Below are positions 17,851-26,582 of a stretch of DNA of 64,000 bases, in pieces. The position numbers and the translations under genes were made by a program. The stretch covers positions 2,356,001 through 2,420,000 of the forward strand of contig OZ251497.1 of the NCBI GenBank assembly GCA_965242735.1. The letters run 5' to 3'. The stretch comes from G958295645 sp965242735. Lineage in GTDB: Bacteria > Gemmatimonadota > Gemmatimonadetes > Longimicrobiales > Gaopeijiaceae. Position 1 is the first letter of the stretch, and every line of letters starts with the position of its first letter. The notes under the pieces were generated by a model. That model searched no databases. It saw nothing but the letters and a program-made list of their open reading frames with translations, and was not told the DNA's origin.

Positions 17851-19047
17851 TCAGAACTGCGAGATGCCCAGCGACACGGTGGCCCGCCAGTACTTCTCCA
17901 CCAGCGGCGCGCTGGCCCGCCTGCCCCGCTCCACGCCCACGTCGATCCAGCCTGCGCGCTGCCCTGCCGTCTCGACCAGGTTGAGTCCCAGGCCCAAGGA
18001 CCAAGCCGTCTCCACCGGATCGGCGTCGCCGAACCGGAACGGCTGCGCGAGACGGCGGTATCCGGCTCGGAGCGGCACGCTGCGGCGCTCGCCCTGGGCC
18101 AGCGTCGCCTCCACGCCCGCCCCGTAGCTCAACTTGCGGGTCGTCGTCGTCCCGGGGGCGAAGCCGGCGGCGGCCGACCAGTCCTGGAACGCCGCGGAGG
18201 CGTTGAAGGCGAGCCGCGGCGTCAGCCTCCCGGTCGCGCCCGCCGACACGCGCAGGGGAATCGAGTAGGCGCGCGGCCCGCCCCCGGTGCCTTCCTTGGG
18301 AGACGCCGTCAGCGTGCCCGACCATTCCACCGCCCCGGCCACGTGGACCAGCCGGTGCGGGGCCGCGCTCGCGCCAAAGGCCACGACCGTGCCGCCGTAG
18401 CGCCATTCGCCTCCCTGCACGAATCTCTGCGCGCCGCCGCCCAGCGCCAGCGTGTCCAGCGATCGTTCGAACGTCTGGCTCAGGCGGCCCAGGTACGTGC
18501 CGACGGACACCCCGGCCGCCCACCGGCCGCCGATCCGCTGAACCCACCCGGCTCGCACGACCGAGACGCCTCCGTCCGCTTCGAAGCGGTCCGACACCTG
18601 CACGCCGCCTTCGCCCAAGTCGACGTCGCGAGGCACTTCGGCGGACCACCGTTGGTCCAGGCGTCCCGAGATCGCGGCCGTCAAGGCGCCGCGCGCCCGC
18701 AGGACCGGAAACACGACGCCGATCAGCGGAAAGCGGGTGGCCGTCACTTCGCCGCGCTCGTCGTCCAGCTCGAACTCGCCCCAGACGGGCTGCATCGTCA
18801 AGCTGATGGTGGGCACGCCCAAGTCCTTGCCCGCCGTGGGGTCGGCCGCCGAGACCTCGGTTCCCGCCAGTCCGATGCCCAGGTTGCCCAGCGCGGTGGT
18901 GCGCGCGTCGGTGGTTCCTCCGGCGACGCCCAGACCTCGAACGCCCAGCAGCGACTGCGCCCCGGCCGCGCCCGGAAGCGCCTGGCCGGCGACCAGCGCC
19001 GCGGCGAAGCAGGCCGGCGCGAACCGGCGGACCGGCATTGCGCTCAC
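17851..19047 (-). CDS. Predicted outer-membrane beta-barrel protein
   Basis: About 398 aa with a Sec signal peptide ending near GAAGAQ, then alternating amphipathic strands and a C-terminal aromatic residue (SLGISQF), a pattern of barrel proteins folded by BAM. A PorV/FadL-like conserved start is suggested by TTALGNLGIGLAGTEVSAADPTA, but the family is not certain. GTG 19047 is preferred because it overlaps the upstream stop (GTGA); ATG 19038 is an alternative. Clustered with the lipoprotein before it, probably as an envelope pair. Confidence 0.7.
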   Translation of the reverse strand: MSAMPVRRFAPACFAAALVAGQALPGAAGAQSLLGVRGLGVAGGTTDARTTALGNLGIGLAGTEVSAADPTAGKDLGVPTISLTMQPVWGEFELDDERGEVTATRFPLIGVVFPVLRARGALTAAISGRLDQRWSAEVPRDVDLGEGGVQVSDRFEADGGVSVVRAGWVQRIGGRWAAGVSVGTYLGRLSQTFERSLDTLALGGGAQRFVQGGEWRYGGTVVAFGASAAPHRLVHVAGAVEWSGTLTASPKEGTGGGPRAYSIPLRVSAGATGRLTPRLAFNASAAFQDWSAAAGFAPGTTTTRKLSYGAGVEATLAQGERRSVPLRAGYRRLAQPFRFGDADPVETAWSLGLGLNLVETAGQRAGWIDVGVERGRRASAPLVEKYWRATVSLGISQF

Positions 19048-20372
19048 CGGCCGGACTGGGAGAAGACGAGCACCAGCCGCAGACGGGGCGCCCGGGCCGG
19101 ATCGGACGCTTCGAAGGAGAGATACTCCAGCGACAGCGGCTCGAAGGGCGACAACAGCGCGATGGCGCGGGACGCGGAGGCGTCCGCGCCGGGCCGGCGC
19201 AAGTCTCGGATGAGCCCGGTGATCGGGATCTCGGCCACTTCGCCCGCGGGCGACGCGAACCACTCCGGCGGAAAGCGGGCGCCGGCCAGACCCGTGAGCG
19301 ACGGACCCAAGGGCGACTTCGGCAGGTAGTCCGGCGCGAGCACCGAGCGCACCTCGACGCCCAGCGTGTCGGAAGGCGCGAACGCGGGCGCGGCGACGCG
19401 GGAAACCAGCTGCAGGGCCGCGTAGGAGACGTGGCTGTCGTCGAAGCGCACGGGACACGGCACGGCGGCGCACAACGCGGGCGGGCCGGCGAGCTCGGGC
19501 GGCAGGCGGAGGTCGAGAACCGAGCGCCACGCGGGGACGCCGCCGACGCGGGCTTCGCCGGGAGCCGGCGGCGGCGCAGGCGGGTCGAAGATGAACGTGC
19601 CCACGGTGCGGGACACGCGGAGGTCGGGCATCGTGTCCGGGTTGATGCTGGGCAGCGCCAGCAGCGACAGCGACACGGACCGCAGGTCGAGGCGGGCGCC
19701 CGGCGTCGTCGTCTCCAGCCGGATTCCGTGCACCCCGGCCGCCGTGTCCGACCACTCGCGCAGGCGGGCCGAGTCCACGGGAAGAAAGAGCGTGTCGCCC
19801 TCCGCCGGGTCCCAGACGCCCCGGACCACCTCGCGGCCGGGTCCGCCGCCCGCCTCGGACCACGGAACGCGCCCGCCCAGCGTGTCGACGGCATGGCCCC
19901 AGGTGGCGCTGGCGTCCCACGCTTCGGTCACCTCGCGCGCCACGACTTCCACGGGTCCGGCGGCGACGCTGCCCGCCGTGTCGAAGGCGGCCACGATTCG
20001 CCCGGAAACGAACGCGATCGCCGAGTCCGTCCGCAACGTGCCCGTGGTGTCGCGCACGGACGCGGAAGAAGGATACGCGCCGAAGCGCACCAGCGTCCTG
20101 GCTTCGAGGAGCGGCAGGGCCCCTCCCGTCTCGTCGGCGCCGCCCCCGAACTCGTGCGCGACGAATCCCACGCCGCGGTCGGACGCCCGCCCGAAGCCGC
20201 CGTAGACCCGAACGTTGGATGCGAAGTCTTCAAACGGCAACGTGACCTCCACGACGACGCCGGCCGGAACCAGGTCGTCGCGGACCGACGTCGGCAGCTC
20301 CTCCTGGCATGAGCCGAGAACGACGGCGGCCGCGACGGTCGCCGGCCGCCAGGCCTGCCTGCGCGCCCTCAT
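19044..20372 (-). CDS. Lipoprotein of unknown function
   Basis: 442 aa. Signal MRARRQAWRPATVAAAVVLGSC has lipobox LGSC. The rest is predicted beta-rich without catalytic motifs; repeated phrases such as TTPGARLDLRSVSLSLLALPSINPDTMPDLRVSRTVGTFIF suggest Ig- or sugar-binding-like sandwich domains. The start at 20372 is fixed by the lipobox and the overlap with the cdd stop (ATGA). The following gene is an outer-membrane barrel, so an envelope role is inferred. Confidence 0.65.
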   Translation of the reverse strand: MRARRQAWRPATVAAAVVLGSCQEELPTSVRDDLVPAGVVVEVTLPFEDFASNVRVYGGFGRASDRGVGFVAHEFGGGADETGGALPLLEARTLVRFGAYPSSASVRDTTGTLRTDSAIAFVSGRIVAAFDTAGSVAAGPVEVVAREVTEAWDASATWGHAVDTLGGRVPWSEAGGGPGREVVRGVWDPAEGDTLFLPVDSARLREWSDTAAGVHGIRLETTTPGARLDLRSVSLSLLALPSINPDTMPDLRVSRTVGTFIFDPPAPPPAPGEARVGGVPAWRSVLDLRLPPELAGPPALCAAVPCPVRFDDSHVSYAALQLVSRVAAPAFAPSDTLGVEVRSVLAPDYLPKSPLGPSLTGLAGARFPPEWFASPAGEVAEIPITGLIRDLRRPGADASASRAIALLSPFEPLSLEYLSFEASDPARAPRLRLVLVFSQSGR

Positions 20373-20785
20373 CGCCCCGCGCCCTCGGGGCCGGCGGGCG
20401 GCGCGAACTCGAACGCGTCCGGAAGCAGCTGGCGCAGGGACCATCGCTTGGTCTCGCGCTTGCCGACCCCGAAGACTTCCAAGTCCGTGCCGAACTCGGC
20501 GAGAAACTGGCGGCAGGCGCCGCAGGGGGGCACGGCATGTTCGGACTCGGTGGCGACCACGATGCGGCGAAAGCGGCGATGGCCGCGCAGGACCGCGGCC
20601 GCCGCGGCCGAGCGCTCGGCGCACACCGTCAGGCCGTAGGAGGCGTTCTCGACGTTGCATCCCGCGAAGCGCTCTCCCCCGTGCGTCTCCAGCGCGGCGC
20701 CGACGCGGAAGCGCGAATACGGAGCGTGCGCCTGGGCGAGCGCGGCCGTTGCGGCCAGGGCCAGCGACTTGGGGGGATGGGCCAT
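20369..20785 (-). CDS. cdd: Cytidine deaminase
   Basis: Deaminates cytidine and deoxycytidine in pyrimidine salvage. 138 aa, the usual tetrameric small-form length. Zinc and proton-shuttle residues are in TVCAERSA (CAE) and PPCGACRQ (PCxxC), with substrate loop FAGCNVENASYG. ATG 20785 shares one base with the alr stop (TGATG). Confidence 0.96.
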   Translation of the reverse strand: MAHPPKSLALAATAALAQAHAPYSRFRVGAALETHGGERFAGCNVENASYGLTVCAERSAAAAAVLRGHRRFRRIVVATESEHAVPPCGACRQFLAEFGTDLEVFGVGKRETKRWSLRQLLPDAFEFAPPAGPEGAGR

Positions 20786-21927
20786 CAGGATTCCAGCCAG
20801 ACTCTGGGCAAACGAGGCGAGAGGCCGGTCAGAATCTCGTAGCTGATCGTGCCCGCGGCTTCCGCCGCGCTGTCCAGGCCGATCTCCGACCCGGCGTCGC
20901 GCCCAAGAAAGGTAACGATGTCGCCGGGCCCGACGCCGCCCTCGACCCGGACGACCACGCTGTTCATGGATATCCGCCCCACGATCGGCGACCGCCGGCC
21001 CGCCGCCAGCGCCGCGCCGCGGCCGCCGAGGCTGCGCGGCAGTCCGTCGCCGTATCCCAGGGCCACCGTGGCCCACCGTTCCGGGCGGCCGGCCTTGTAG
21101 ACGGCGCCGTATCCCACGGTGGTCCCGGCGGGCACGTCGCGCACCAGCACGGCCCGCGCCCGCAGCGCCACGACCGGTTCCGGCCGGACCGGCGCGTCGA
21201 AGGCGCACCCGCCGTACAGGAAGATGCCCGGCCGCACGGCGTTCTCGGTGCGGGACCGGATGCGCAGAGCGCCCGCGCTGTTGGAACAGTGGACCAGCAG
21301 ATTCTCGACTTGGCCGGGTCCCGGCTCGCGGCGCGCCCAGGCGACGAATTCGTCGAAGCGCTCCGCTTGTCGCCGGGCGCTGGCCAGGTCGGGGGCGTCG
21401 GCGGAGTGCAGATGCGTGAAGACGCCGGCCAGGCGCAGGCCGCCCCGCACGGCCGCCGACACGGCGTCCCACCAGCCCGACCGTTCGTGCAGGAAGAAGC
21501 CGGCGCGGCCCATGCCCGTGTCCACTTCGACCTGGAAGGCCGCGGGGCGCCCGCAGCGCCGCCCGAGTTCGACGAGGGCCGCCAGCCCCTGAAGATCGGA
21601 GACGCACGGGACGAGCTCGGCCTCGAGGGCGGAGCCGAGCGCGGCGGGCGGCGCAGGCGAGAACAGCAGGACAGGCTCACGCGCCCCCGCGCGCCGCAGC
21701 GCCATCCCCTCTTCCACCGTCGCCACGCCGAACGCGAACGGTTGGACGGGCCGCAGCGCTTCGACCGCCCGCAACATGCCCGTTCCGTACGCGTCGGACT
21801 TGACCATCGGCACGAGCTTGGCGCCGGGGCGGGCGTCGTCGCGAACGCGCTCGAGGTTCCGTCTGAGGGCGCCGCCGTCCACTTCGATCCACGCCCGCGC
21901 GCGGGCCGCCAAAATGGACGCCGACAT
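20785..21927 (-). CDS. alr: Alanine racemase
   Basis: PLP enzyme making D-alanine for peptidoglycan. 380 aa from ATG 21927. PLP-lysine motif VPMVKSDAYGTG, catalytic Tyr in VGYGAVYKA, and the conserved TRPG-like VRPGIFLYGG and SMNSVVVRV. The N-terminus reads MSASILAARARAWIEVDGGALRRN. The ARARAWIE part is duplicated 61 bp upstream in another frame, so the original start may have been the upstream ATG 21988. Its product supplies the MurF substrate made in the dcw cluster. Confidence 0.95.
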   Translation of the reverse strand: MSASILAARARAWIEVDGGALRRNLERVRDDARPGAKLVPMVKSDAYGTGMLRAVEALRPVQPFAFGVATVEEGMALRRAGAREPVLLFSPAPPAALGSALEAELVPCVSDLQGLAALVELGRRCGRPAAFQVEVDTGMGRAGFFLHERSGWWDAVSAAVRGGLRLAGVFTHLHSADAPDLASARRQAERFDEFVAWARREPGPGQVENLLVHCSNSAGALRIRSRTENAVRPGIFLYGGCAFDAPVRPEPVVALRARAVLVRDVPAGTTVGYGAVYKAGRPERWATVALGYGDGLPRSLGGRGAALAAGRRSPIVGRISMNSVVVRVEGGVGPGDIVTFLGRDAGSEIGLDSAAEAAGTISYEILTGLSPRLPRVWLES

Positions 21928-21971
21928 CCTATGCGTCCGAAGCTTCGATCCACGCCCGCGCACGGGCGGCG
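21882..21971 (-). repeat. 61-bp-spaced duplication of the alr 5' end
   Basis: CTTCGATCCACGCCCGCGC (plus strand) plus a diverging tail to about 29 bp occurs at 21882-21910, inside alr codons ARARAWIE, and at 21943-21971 upstream of the start. The 32 bp between the copies are unlike the flanks. The 61-bp offset changes reading frame. Confidence 0.85.
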
Positions 21972-21988
21972 CCTGGAGGGGTTGTCAT
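21929..21988 (-). CDS. alr leader mini-ORF, 19 codons (doubtful)
   Basis: Peptide MTTPPGAARARAWIEASDA; its TAG ends one base before the alr ATG (TAGGATG). AARARAWIE repeats the AlaR N-terminus encoded 61 bp downstream. It is either a remnant of the former gene start or a coupling leader. No good ribosome site precedes it. Confidence 0.35.
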   Translation of the reverse strand: MTTPPGAARARAWIEASDA

Positions 21989-22082
21989 GCCAAGGAAGCT
22001 ACCGCCCGCGACGGCCACCGGGAGCGGAGCCGTCCCGTCCAGCCATGCCAACGCCCTTGGACCCGTGCGACGATTTGCGGTC

Positions 22083-23057
22083 ATGGATCACGACCGCCAC
22101 TACAAGCGCATCTTCTCGAGCGCCCGCATGATGCGCAGCTTCCTCGAGACGTTCCTGCCGGACCACGCGCGGCGCATCGACCTTGGCACGCTTGATCCGC
22201 TCCCGGCGTCGTTCGCGGGCCGCGTTCGAAGCGAGGGCGACATGATCTGGCGGGCTCGCACCGTGGACGAATCCGCGCGGACGGTTCTGATTCCGCTCGA
22301 GTTCCAGTCGAGGAGCGACCCGGCGATGCCGTTGCGGATGGAGATCTACGCGGCGCATTGCCTGCGCGAGGCGATGGAGCGCGACTGGGGAAAGCCGGCG
22401 CACCGGCTGCGCGTGCTTCCGGTGGTGCTCCACAACGGGCGGAGGCGCTGGACGGCGCCGACGGCGAGGCGCCCGGTGTGGACGGCCGACGACGACGGCG
22501 GGCCCGGTCCGCGAAGCTACTACGTGGTTGACTTGGCCGTCGCGGGCGGGTACGATCGGAAGCACGCTTCGGGCTTGGCGGCGGGGCTGGGCGAGGTCGA
22601 GCGCGCGGAAACGGGGGAGCGGCTGGACGCGGCGCTGGGCATGCTGGCGCGGGCGCTCGAGGAGGCCGGCGACGCGGACTTGCGGCGGCGCTTCTCGGCG
22701 TGGCTCCTCGACTTGCTCGAGGACCGGAAGTTTCCGCGCAAGCGCATCGAGAACATGGACATCCTGACGGAGGAACGGCCGATGCTGGCAGAGACGCTGA
22801 AGGAGTGGACCGACGGATGGTTCCAGGAGGGGCTCGAACGGGGCATGGAGCAGGGACTCGAACGGGGCATGGAGCAGCAAAAGGCCCTGATCGGGCGCTT
22901 GGCGGCGCGGAAGTTCAGCGCGAATGCGGCGGCGAAGCTGGTCGGGCGTCTGGAGTCGGCGGCGGACGCGGAGCAGTTGCAGACGGTGGGCGAATGGACC
23001 GTGGACTGCGACACCGACGAGGAACTGCTGCTCCGCCTCGAGGAACGGGAGACCTAG
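22083..23057 (+). CDS. rpn: Rpn-family PD-(D/E)XK nuclease (Transposase_31)
   Basis: 324 aa. Recombination-promoting nuclease family, often annotated as putative transposase; members cut DNA and raise RecA-independent recombination in E. coli. Seen here: the N-terminal signature MDHDRHYKRIFSSARMMRSFL, the nuclease core SEGDMIWR ... LIPLEFQSRSD (E-x-Q) and IYAAHCLREAM. A short tandem repeat, GLERGMEQ twice (24 bp repeats at 22830-22877), precedes a C-terminal helical region. ATG 22083 is chosen because it matches the family start; an ATG at 21987 would add 32 unrelated residues. A 19-bp tandem array follows 38 bp after the stop. Confidence 0.85.
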   Translation: MDHDRHYKRIFSSARMMRSFLETFLPDHARRIDLGTLDPLPASFAGRVRSEGDMIWRARTVDESARTVLIPLEFQSRSDPAMPLRMEIYAAHCLREAMERDWGKPAHRLRVLPVVLHNGRRRWTAPTARRPVWTADDDGGPGPRSYYVVDLAVAGGYDRKHASGLAAGLGEVERAETGERLDAALGMLARALEEAGDADLRRRFSAWLLDLLEDRKFPRKRIENMDILTEERPMLAETLKEWTDGWFQEGLERGMEQGLERGMEQQKALIGRLAARKFSANAAAKLVGRLESAADAEQLQTVGEWTVDCDTDEELLLRLEERET

Positions 23058-23095
23058 GGCGGCCGGAGGCGCTTGCCGACAGACGCTCGGTGGTT

Positions 23096-23342
23096 TTCTG
23101 GCACGCGGGCGGTCTCATGGCACGCTGGCGGCTTTCTGGTACATGGGCGACTTCATGGTAGGTGGGCGGCTTCATGGTATGTGAACGATTTCATGGTAGG
23201 TGGGCGACTTCATGGTAGGTGAACGATTTCATGGCGCTTTCATGGTTCCATGGCAGAACCGGCGTTTCATGGTAGACTGGCGACGTTCTGGCACGTCTTG
23301 CATTTCATGGCAGGCGGGGCGCGTCGTGGCAGACTCGGCGTC
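23096..23342 (+). repeat. 13-unit 19-bp tandem array
   Basis: Thirteen consecutive 19-bp units in strict phase begin at 23096 and each later unit start is 19 bp on, to 23324. The left part is TCATGGYA (variants TTCTGG, CCATGG, TCGTGG) and the right part is variable, often GTGGGCGRCT. Units 6 and 4 differ by one base; units 8 and 11 are the most diverged. The array ends directly at the mazG ATG. It resembles an iteron or minisatellite cluster; no Rep gene is nearby. Confidence 0.92.
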
Positions 23343-24020
23343 ATGAGCCGCAGTCCGTCGCCGGAGGAAGAGCAGACCGGAAAGGCCCCGCACGTCTTGC
23401 GCCCAAGGAAGCGGGCGAACGCCGGCCAGGCCCCGGCGACAGGAGACCCGGTCGCAGGAGACCCGGCCGACGGCCCGCGCGTCGCGTCGGCGTTGACGCG
23501 GGCCTTGGGCGTCCAGGAGCGGGCGGCCGTGCTGGGCTTCGACTGGCCCGACGCGCGAGGTCCGGTCGCCTGCGTGCGCGAGGAGACGAACGAGGCGGCG
23601 GCGTTGCTGCTGGGGTCCGAAGCGGGCGACGGCGGCGAGGCAGGTCCCGGACGCCGAGGCCGCCTCGCGGAAGAGGTGGGCGACCTGCTGTTCGCCGCCG
23701 TCAACTTGGCGCGGGCGGCGGGCGTCGAGCCCCGGGCGGCGCTGAACCAAGCGACGAACAAGTTCGAGCGCCGGCTTGCGCGCGTTCGCGAGCTCGCCGA
23801 GACGCGCGGCGTCCCGATGCCGGGAGCAAGCCTCGATCGGTTGGACCGTCTCTGGGACGAGGCGAAGGCGGAAGAAGCGGCGGCCGTAGGTGCGTCGCGC
23901 GCCGCGCCGGCCTCGGCTCCTGGCGACCCCGTTGGCCTGGCGACCGGCGCAGCCCGCGATCGGTCCGGTTCCACGGGCGGTCGGTGCCCGCCGGGCAAGA
24001 AGGCGACCGGCCCAGCCTAG
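23343..24020 (+). CDS. mazG: Single-domain MazG-type NTP pyrophosphohydrolase
   Basis: 225 aa. MazG enzymes hydrolyse (d)NTPs to monophosphates to clear aberrant or stress nucleotides. The core is ALTRALGVQERAAVLGFDW ... CVREETNEAA ... RLAEEVGDLLFAAVNLARAAG ... ALNQATNKFERR, matching the C-terminal catalytic MazG domain with EExxE and ExxD metal ligands. It lacks the first domain of the 263-aa E. coli protein. A low-complexity N-terminal segment (GDPVAGDPADG) and an Ala/Gly-rich tail are extra. ATG 23343 directly follows the 19-bp array and shows no ribosome site. Its stop overlaps the convergent gene's stop in a shared CTAG. Confidence 0.75.
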   Translation: MSRSPSPEEEQTGKAPHVLRPRKRANAGQAPATGDPVAGDPADGPRVASALTRALGVQERAAVLGFDWPDARGPVACVREETNEAAALLLGSEAGDGGEAGPGRRGRLAEEVGDLLFAAVNLARAAGVEPRAALNQATNKFERRLARVRELAETRGVPMPGASLDRLDRLWDEAKAEEAAAVGASRAAPASAPGDPVGLATGAARDRSGSTGGRCPPGKKATGPA

Positions 24021-25228
24021 TATCCTGCGTCCGGGTCCACCAAGTTGAGCAATGGATCTCCGCGCGCGAACCGCTGGACGTTGTCGACGATCAAGGCGGT
24101 CTGGCGCTCCCAGTAGCCGCGCGTGGCGGCGGAGACGTGGGGCGTGACCAGCACGCGCGGGTGCGAGAAGAACGGGTGCGCGGGCGGCAGGGGCTCTTCG
24201 CGGAAGACGTCGAGCGCGGCGCCGCGCAGGCGGCCCGAGTTCAGCGCCCCGAGGAGCGCGTCTTCGTCCACCAAGCCGCCTCGGGCCACGTTGACGAGCA
24301 CCGCGCCCGGCTTCGCCAGAGAGAGGATCCGTTCGTCGATCATCCCTCGAGTCTCGCGCGTTTCTGGAGCGGCGACGACCAAGTAGTCCGACTCGGCGGC
24401 GATGTCCGCCAACGCCCGGCGGCCCGTGCGCACCTCCAGCCGGCCCGCCCCCGGGCCCGTCGGCGACGCCACGGCCCGGCGAAGCGCGGGGGCGGTCGCT
24501 CGCAAGGCCGCGCCGGGCTCCCCTTCGAGCATGCGCAACGTCCCGCCCCCCGGTTGGCCCTCCTTCGCCGCGAGACCGCAGGCGCGCGGGCGGTCCGGCG
24601 TCGACGGGGCGCCCGCTCGTCCGGGCGCGCCGGGCTCCACTTCGCCGTGCCTCCGCAACGCGAGCACGCGGCTGCCCAGCGCCAGGGCTCGCTCCGCCAC
24701 GCCGCGGCCGATCCCTCCGTAGCCGATCACGCCGACCACCGAGGCGCTCATTTCGGCCACCGGCGAGCCGGCGGCCCAGAAGTCGTCCCCCGCCCACCGC
24801 CCTTCGCGCTGCGCACGCGCCGCCAAGTCCAGTCCGCGAGCGAAGTAGAGCATCGCCGCGAGGACCGTTTCGGCGATGGGCGGCCCGTGGACGCCCGCCG
24901 AATTCGTGAAGCGAACGGGACGCGCCAGCAGATCGGGGCCGAGAGACGAGGCGACGCCCGCGGCGCCGGAGTGCACCCATTCGAGGCGCGGGGCCGCGCG
25001 CACGAATTCCGCAGGGACGCCGTACCCCATGTAGACGCGGGCGTCGGGCGCTTCGGCCAGCAGCTCGGGCGAGGCCCGCGCGACGCCGTCGCCCGAGCCG
25101 TCGGCGGGCACGTCCAGGACGGCCGTCGTCCAGTCGGCCGGCGCCGCGCTCACGATGGCGTCGCGCGCCCACTCCGGAAACGCCAGGAGCGGACGGCGGT
25201 CCTTCAGGTCGAGGACGAGCGTCGCCAC
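24017..25228 (-). CDS. D-2-hydroxyacid dehydrogenase with insertion
   Basis: NAD(P)-dependent oxidoreductase of the D-isomer-specific family. 403 aa. The Rossmann motif VVGVIGYGGIGRGVAERALALGSRV lies near residues 165-190. The catalytic Arg is in NVARGGLVDEDAL, Glu in FREEPLPPAHP and His in TPHVSA. About 75 residues (roughly 193-268), Gly/Pro/Ala-rich and unlike the family, interrupt the fold between the dinucleotide strand and YLVVAAPETRETRG. Substrate cannot be told. GTG 25228 is used because no in-frame ATG fits. It lies 31 bp behind asnS. Confidence 0.85.
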   Translation of the reverse strand: MATLVLDLKDRRPLLAFPEWARDAIVSAAPADWTTAVLDVPADGSGDGVARASPELLAEAPDARVYMGYGVPAEFVRAAPRLEWVHSGAAGVASSLGPDLLARPVRFTNSAGVHGPPIAETVLAAMLYFARGLDLAARAQREGRWAGDDFWAAGSPVAEMSASVVGVIGYGGIGRGVAERALALGSRVLALRRHGEVEPGAPGRAGAPSTPDRPRACGLAAKEGQPGGGTLRMLEGEPGAALRATAPALRRAVASPTGPGAGRLEVRTGRRALADIAAESDYLVVAAPETRETRGMIDERILSLAKPGAVLVNVARGGLVDEDALLGALNSGRLRGAALDVFREEPLPPAHPFFSHPRVLVTPHVSAATRGYWERQTALIVDNVQRFARGDPLLNLVDPDAGY

Positions 25229-25259
25229 GGCGCCGCATGGCCCGCCGAGCCGTCGCGCG

Positions 25260-26582
25260 TCACGGGGCGAGCCGGTTGATCATCCTCGGATACGGAACGA
25301 GTTCGCGGATGTGCCGGCGACCGGCGATCCAGCCCACCGTGCGCTCCAGTCCCAGGCCGAATCCCGAATGCGGGAACGTCCCGAACTTGCGAAGGTCCAG
25401 GTACCAGCCGTAGGCCCCCTCGGGGAGCCCCTCTTCGCGGATGCGGGCCAGCAGGAGGCCGGGGTCGTCCTCGCGCTGGCTGCCGCCGACGATCTCGCCG
25501 TAGCCTTCCGGAGCGATCAGGTCGTTGCAGAGCGCCGTGCGCGGGTCCGCCGGGTTCTGCTTCATGTAGAACGCCTTGGCGCCCTTGGGATAGTCGTGGA
25601 CGAACACGGGCTTGTCGAACCAGCCCGAGATGCGGGTCTCCTCGGTCGCGCCCAGGTCGGCGCCCCATTCGAAGGCGTGGCCCTCGGCATTGAGACGCTC
25701 GACGGCCTCGCAGTAGCTGATGCGCGGAAACGGCGGCGCGACGGCCTCCAGCGGCGCCGGATCGCGCTCCAGAACGGCGAGCTCGCCGGCGCAGCGCTCC
25801 AGGGCGCGACGGACGAGGTAGGAGACGAACTCTTCCTGCAAGGCCATGTTGTCGTTCGAGTCGGCGAAGGCGACCTCCGGCTCCACCATCCAGAACTCGG
25901 TCAGGTGGCGCCGGGTCTTGGACTTCTCGGCTCGAAACGTCGGGCCGAAGCAATAGACCTTTCGGAACGCTGGGCAAGCGGTCTCCACGTAGAGCTGGCC
26001 CGTCTGGGCGAGAAAGGCGGGCTGTCCGAAGTAGTCGGTCTCGAACAGCGTGCCCGCCGACTCGCCGATGGCGCCGGTGAGGATGGGCGTGTCCACGCGC
26101 ACGAAGTCCCGCTCGTAGAGAAAGTCGTGGATCGCCTGCTCGACCTCGGCTCGCACGCGCAGTCCGGCGCGCTGGCGGGCGGAGCGCAGCCAGAGGTGGC
26201 GGTGGTCCAGCAGGAAGTCGACGCCGTGCTCCTTGGGCTGGAGCGGATAGTCCTCGCTCTCGCCGAGGACCTGCACCTCCGACGCACCGATCTCGAAGCC
26301 GCCCGGCGAGCGCGCGTCGGCCCGGACGACCCCCGTGACGGACACGCACGTCTCCTGCGTCAGCGCGGCCGCGCGCTCCCAGGTGTCCGGCGCGACGTCC
26401 CGGCGGCCGACCACGGCCTGCACGACTCCCGTGCCGTCGCGCAGCATCGCGAACGCCACGTTCTTGTGGACGCGCACGGTCTCGACCCAGCCGGAGACGG
26501 TCGCCGCGCCGTTCTCCGCGCGGGCAAGGTCTCGGACCAGGCAGGAGGCCGGCGCGCTCTCGGGAGAAGAGGAAGAAGTCAT
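25260..26582 (-). CDS. asnS: Asparaginyl-tRNA synthetase
   Basis: Class IIb aminoacyl-tRNA synthetase charging tRNA-Asn. 440 aa. N-terminal OB-fold anticodon domain (TVSGWVETVRVHKNVAFAMLRDGTG), motif 1 region (FLYERDFVRVDTPILTGA), motif 2 (YCFGPTFRAEKSKTRRHLTEFWMVEPE) and motif 3 (SGFGLGLERTVGWIAG). The AsnRS type is supported by ESAGTLFETDYFGQPAFLAQTGQLY. ATG 26582 overlaps the stop of a mini-ORF duplicating the same N-terminus (MTSSS-PESAP). Confidence 0.96.
   Translation of the reverse strand: MTSSSSPESAPASCLVRDLARAENGAATVSGWVETVRVHKNVAFAMLRDGTGVVQAVVGRRDVAPDTWERAAALTQETCVSVTGVVRADARSPGGFEIGASEVQVLGESEDYPLQPKEHGVDFLLDHRHLWLRSARQRAGLRVRAEVEQAIHDFLYERDFVRVDTPILTGAIGESAGTLFETDYFGQPAFLAQTGQLYVETACPAFRKVYCFGPTFRAEKSKTRRHLTEFWMVEPEVAFADSNDNMALQEEFVSYLVRRALERCAGELAVLERDPAPLEAVAPPFPRISYCEAVERLNAEGHAFEWGADLGATEETRISGWFDKPVFVHDYPKGAKAFYMKQNPADPRTALCNDLIAPEGYGEIVGGSQREDDPGLLLARIREEGLPEGAYGWYLDLRKFGTFPHSGFGLGLERTVGWIAGRRHIRELVPYPRMINRLAP

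Noticed and set aside
22083..23057. Insertion sequence at the Rpn gene
   Set aside because: No terminal inverted repeats or target duplication flanking the gene; the transposase name is historical.
23289..23302. Sigma-54 promoter TGGCACGTCTTGCA before mazG
   Set aside because: The GG and GC elements are 10 bp apart instead of 12, and the sequence is just units 11-12 of the 19-bp array.
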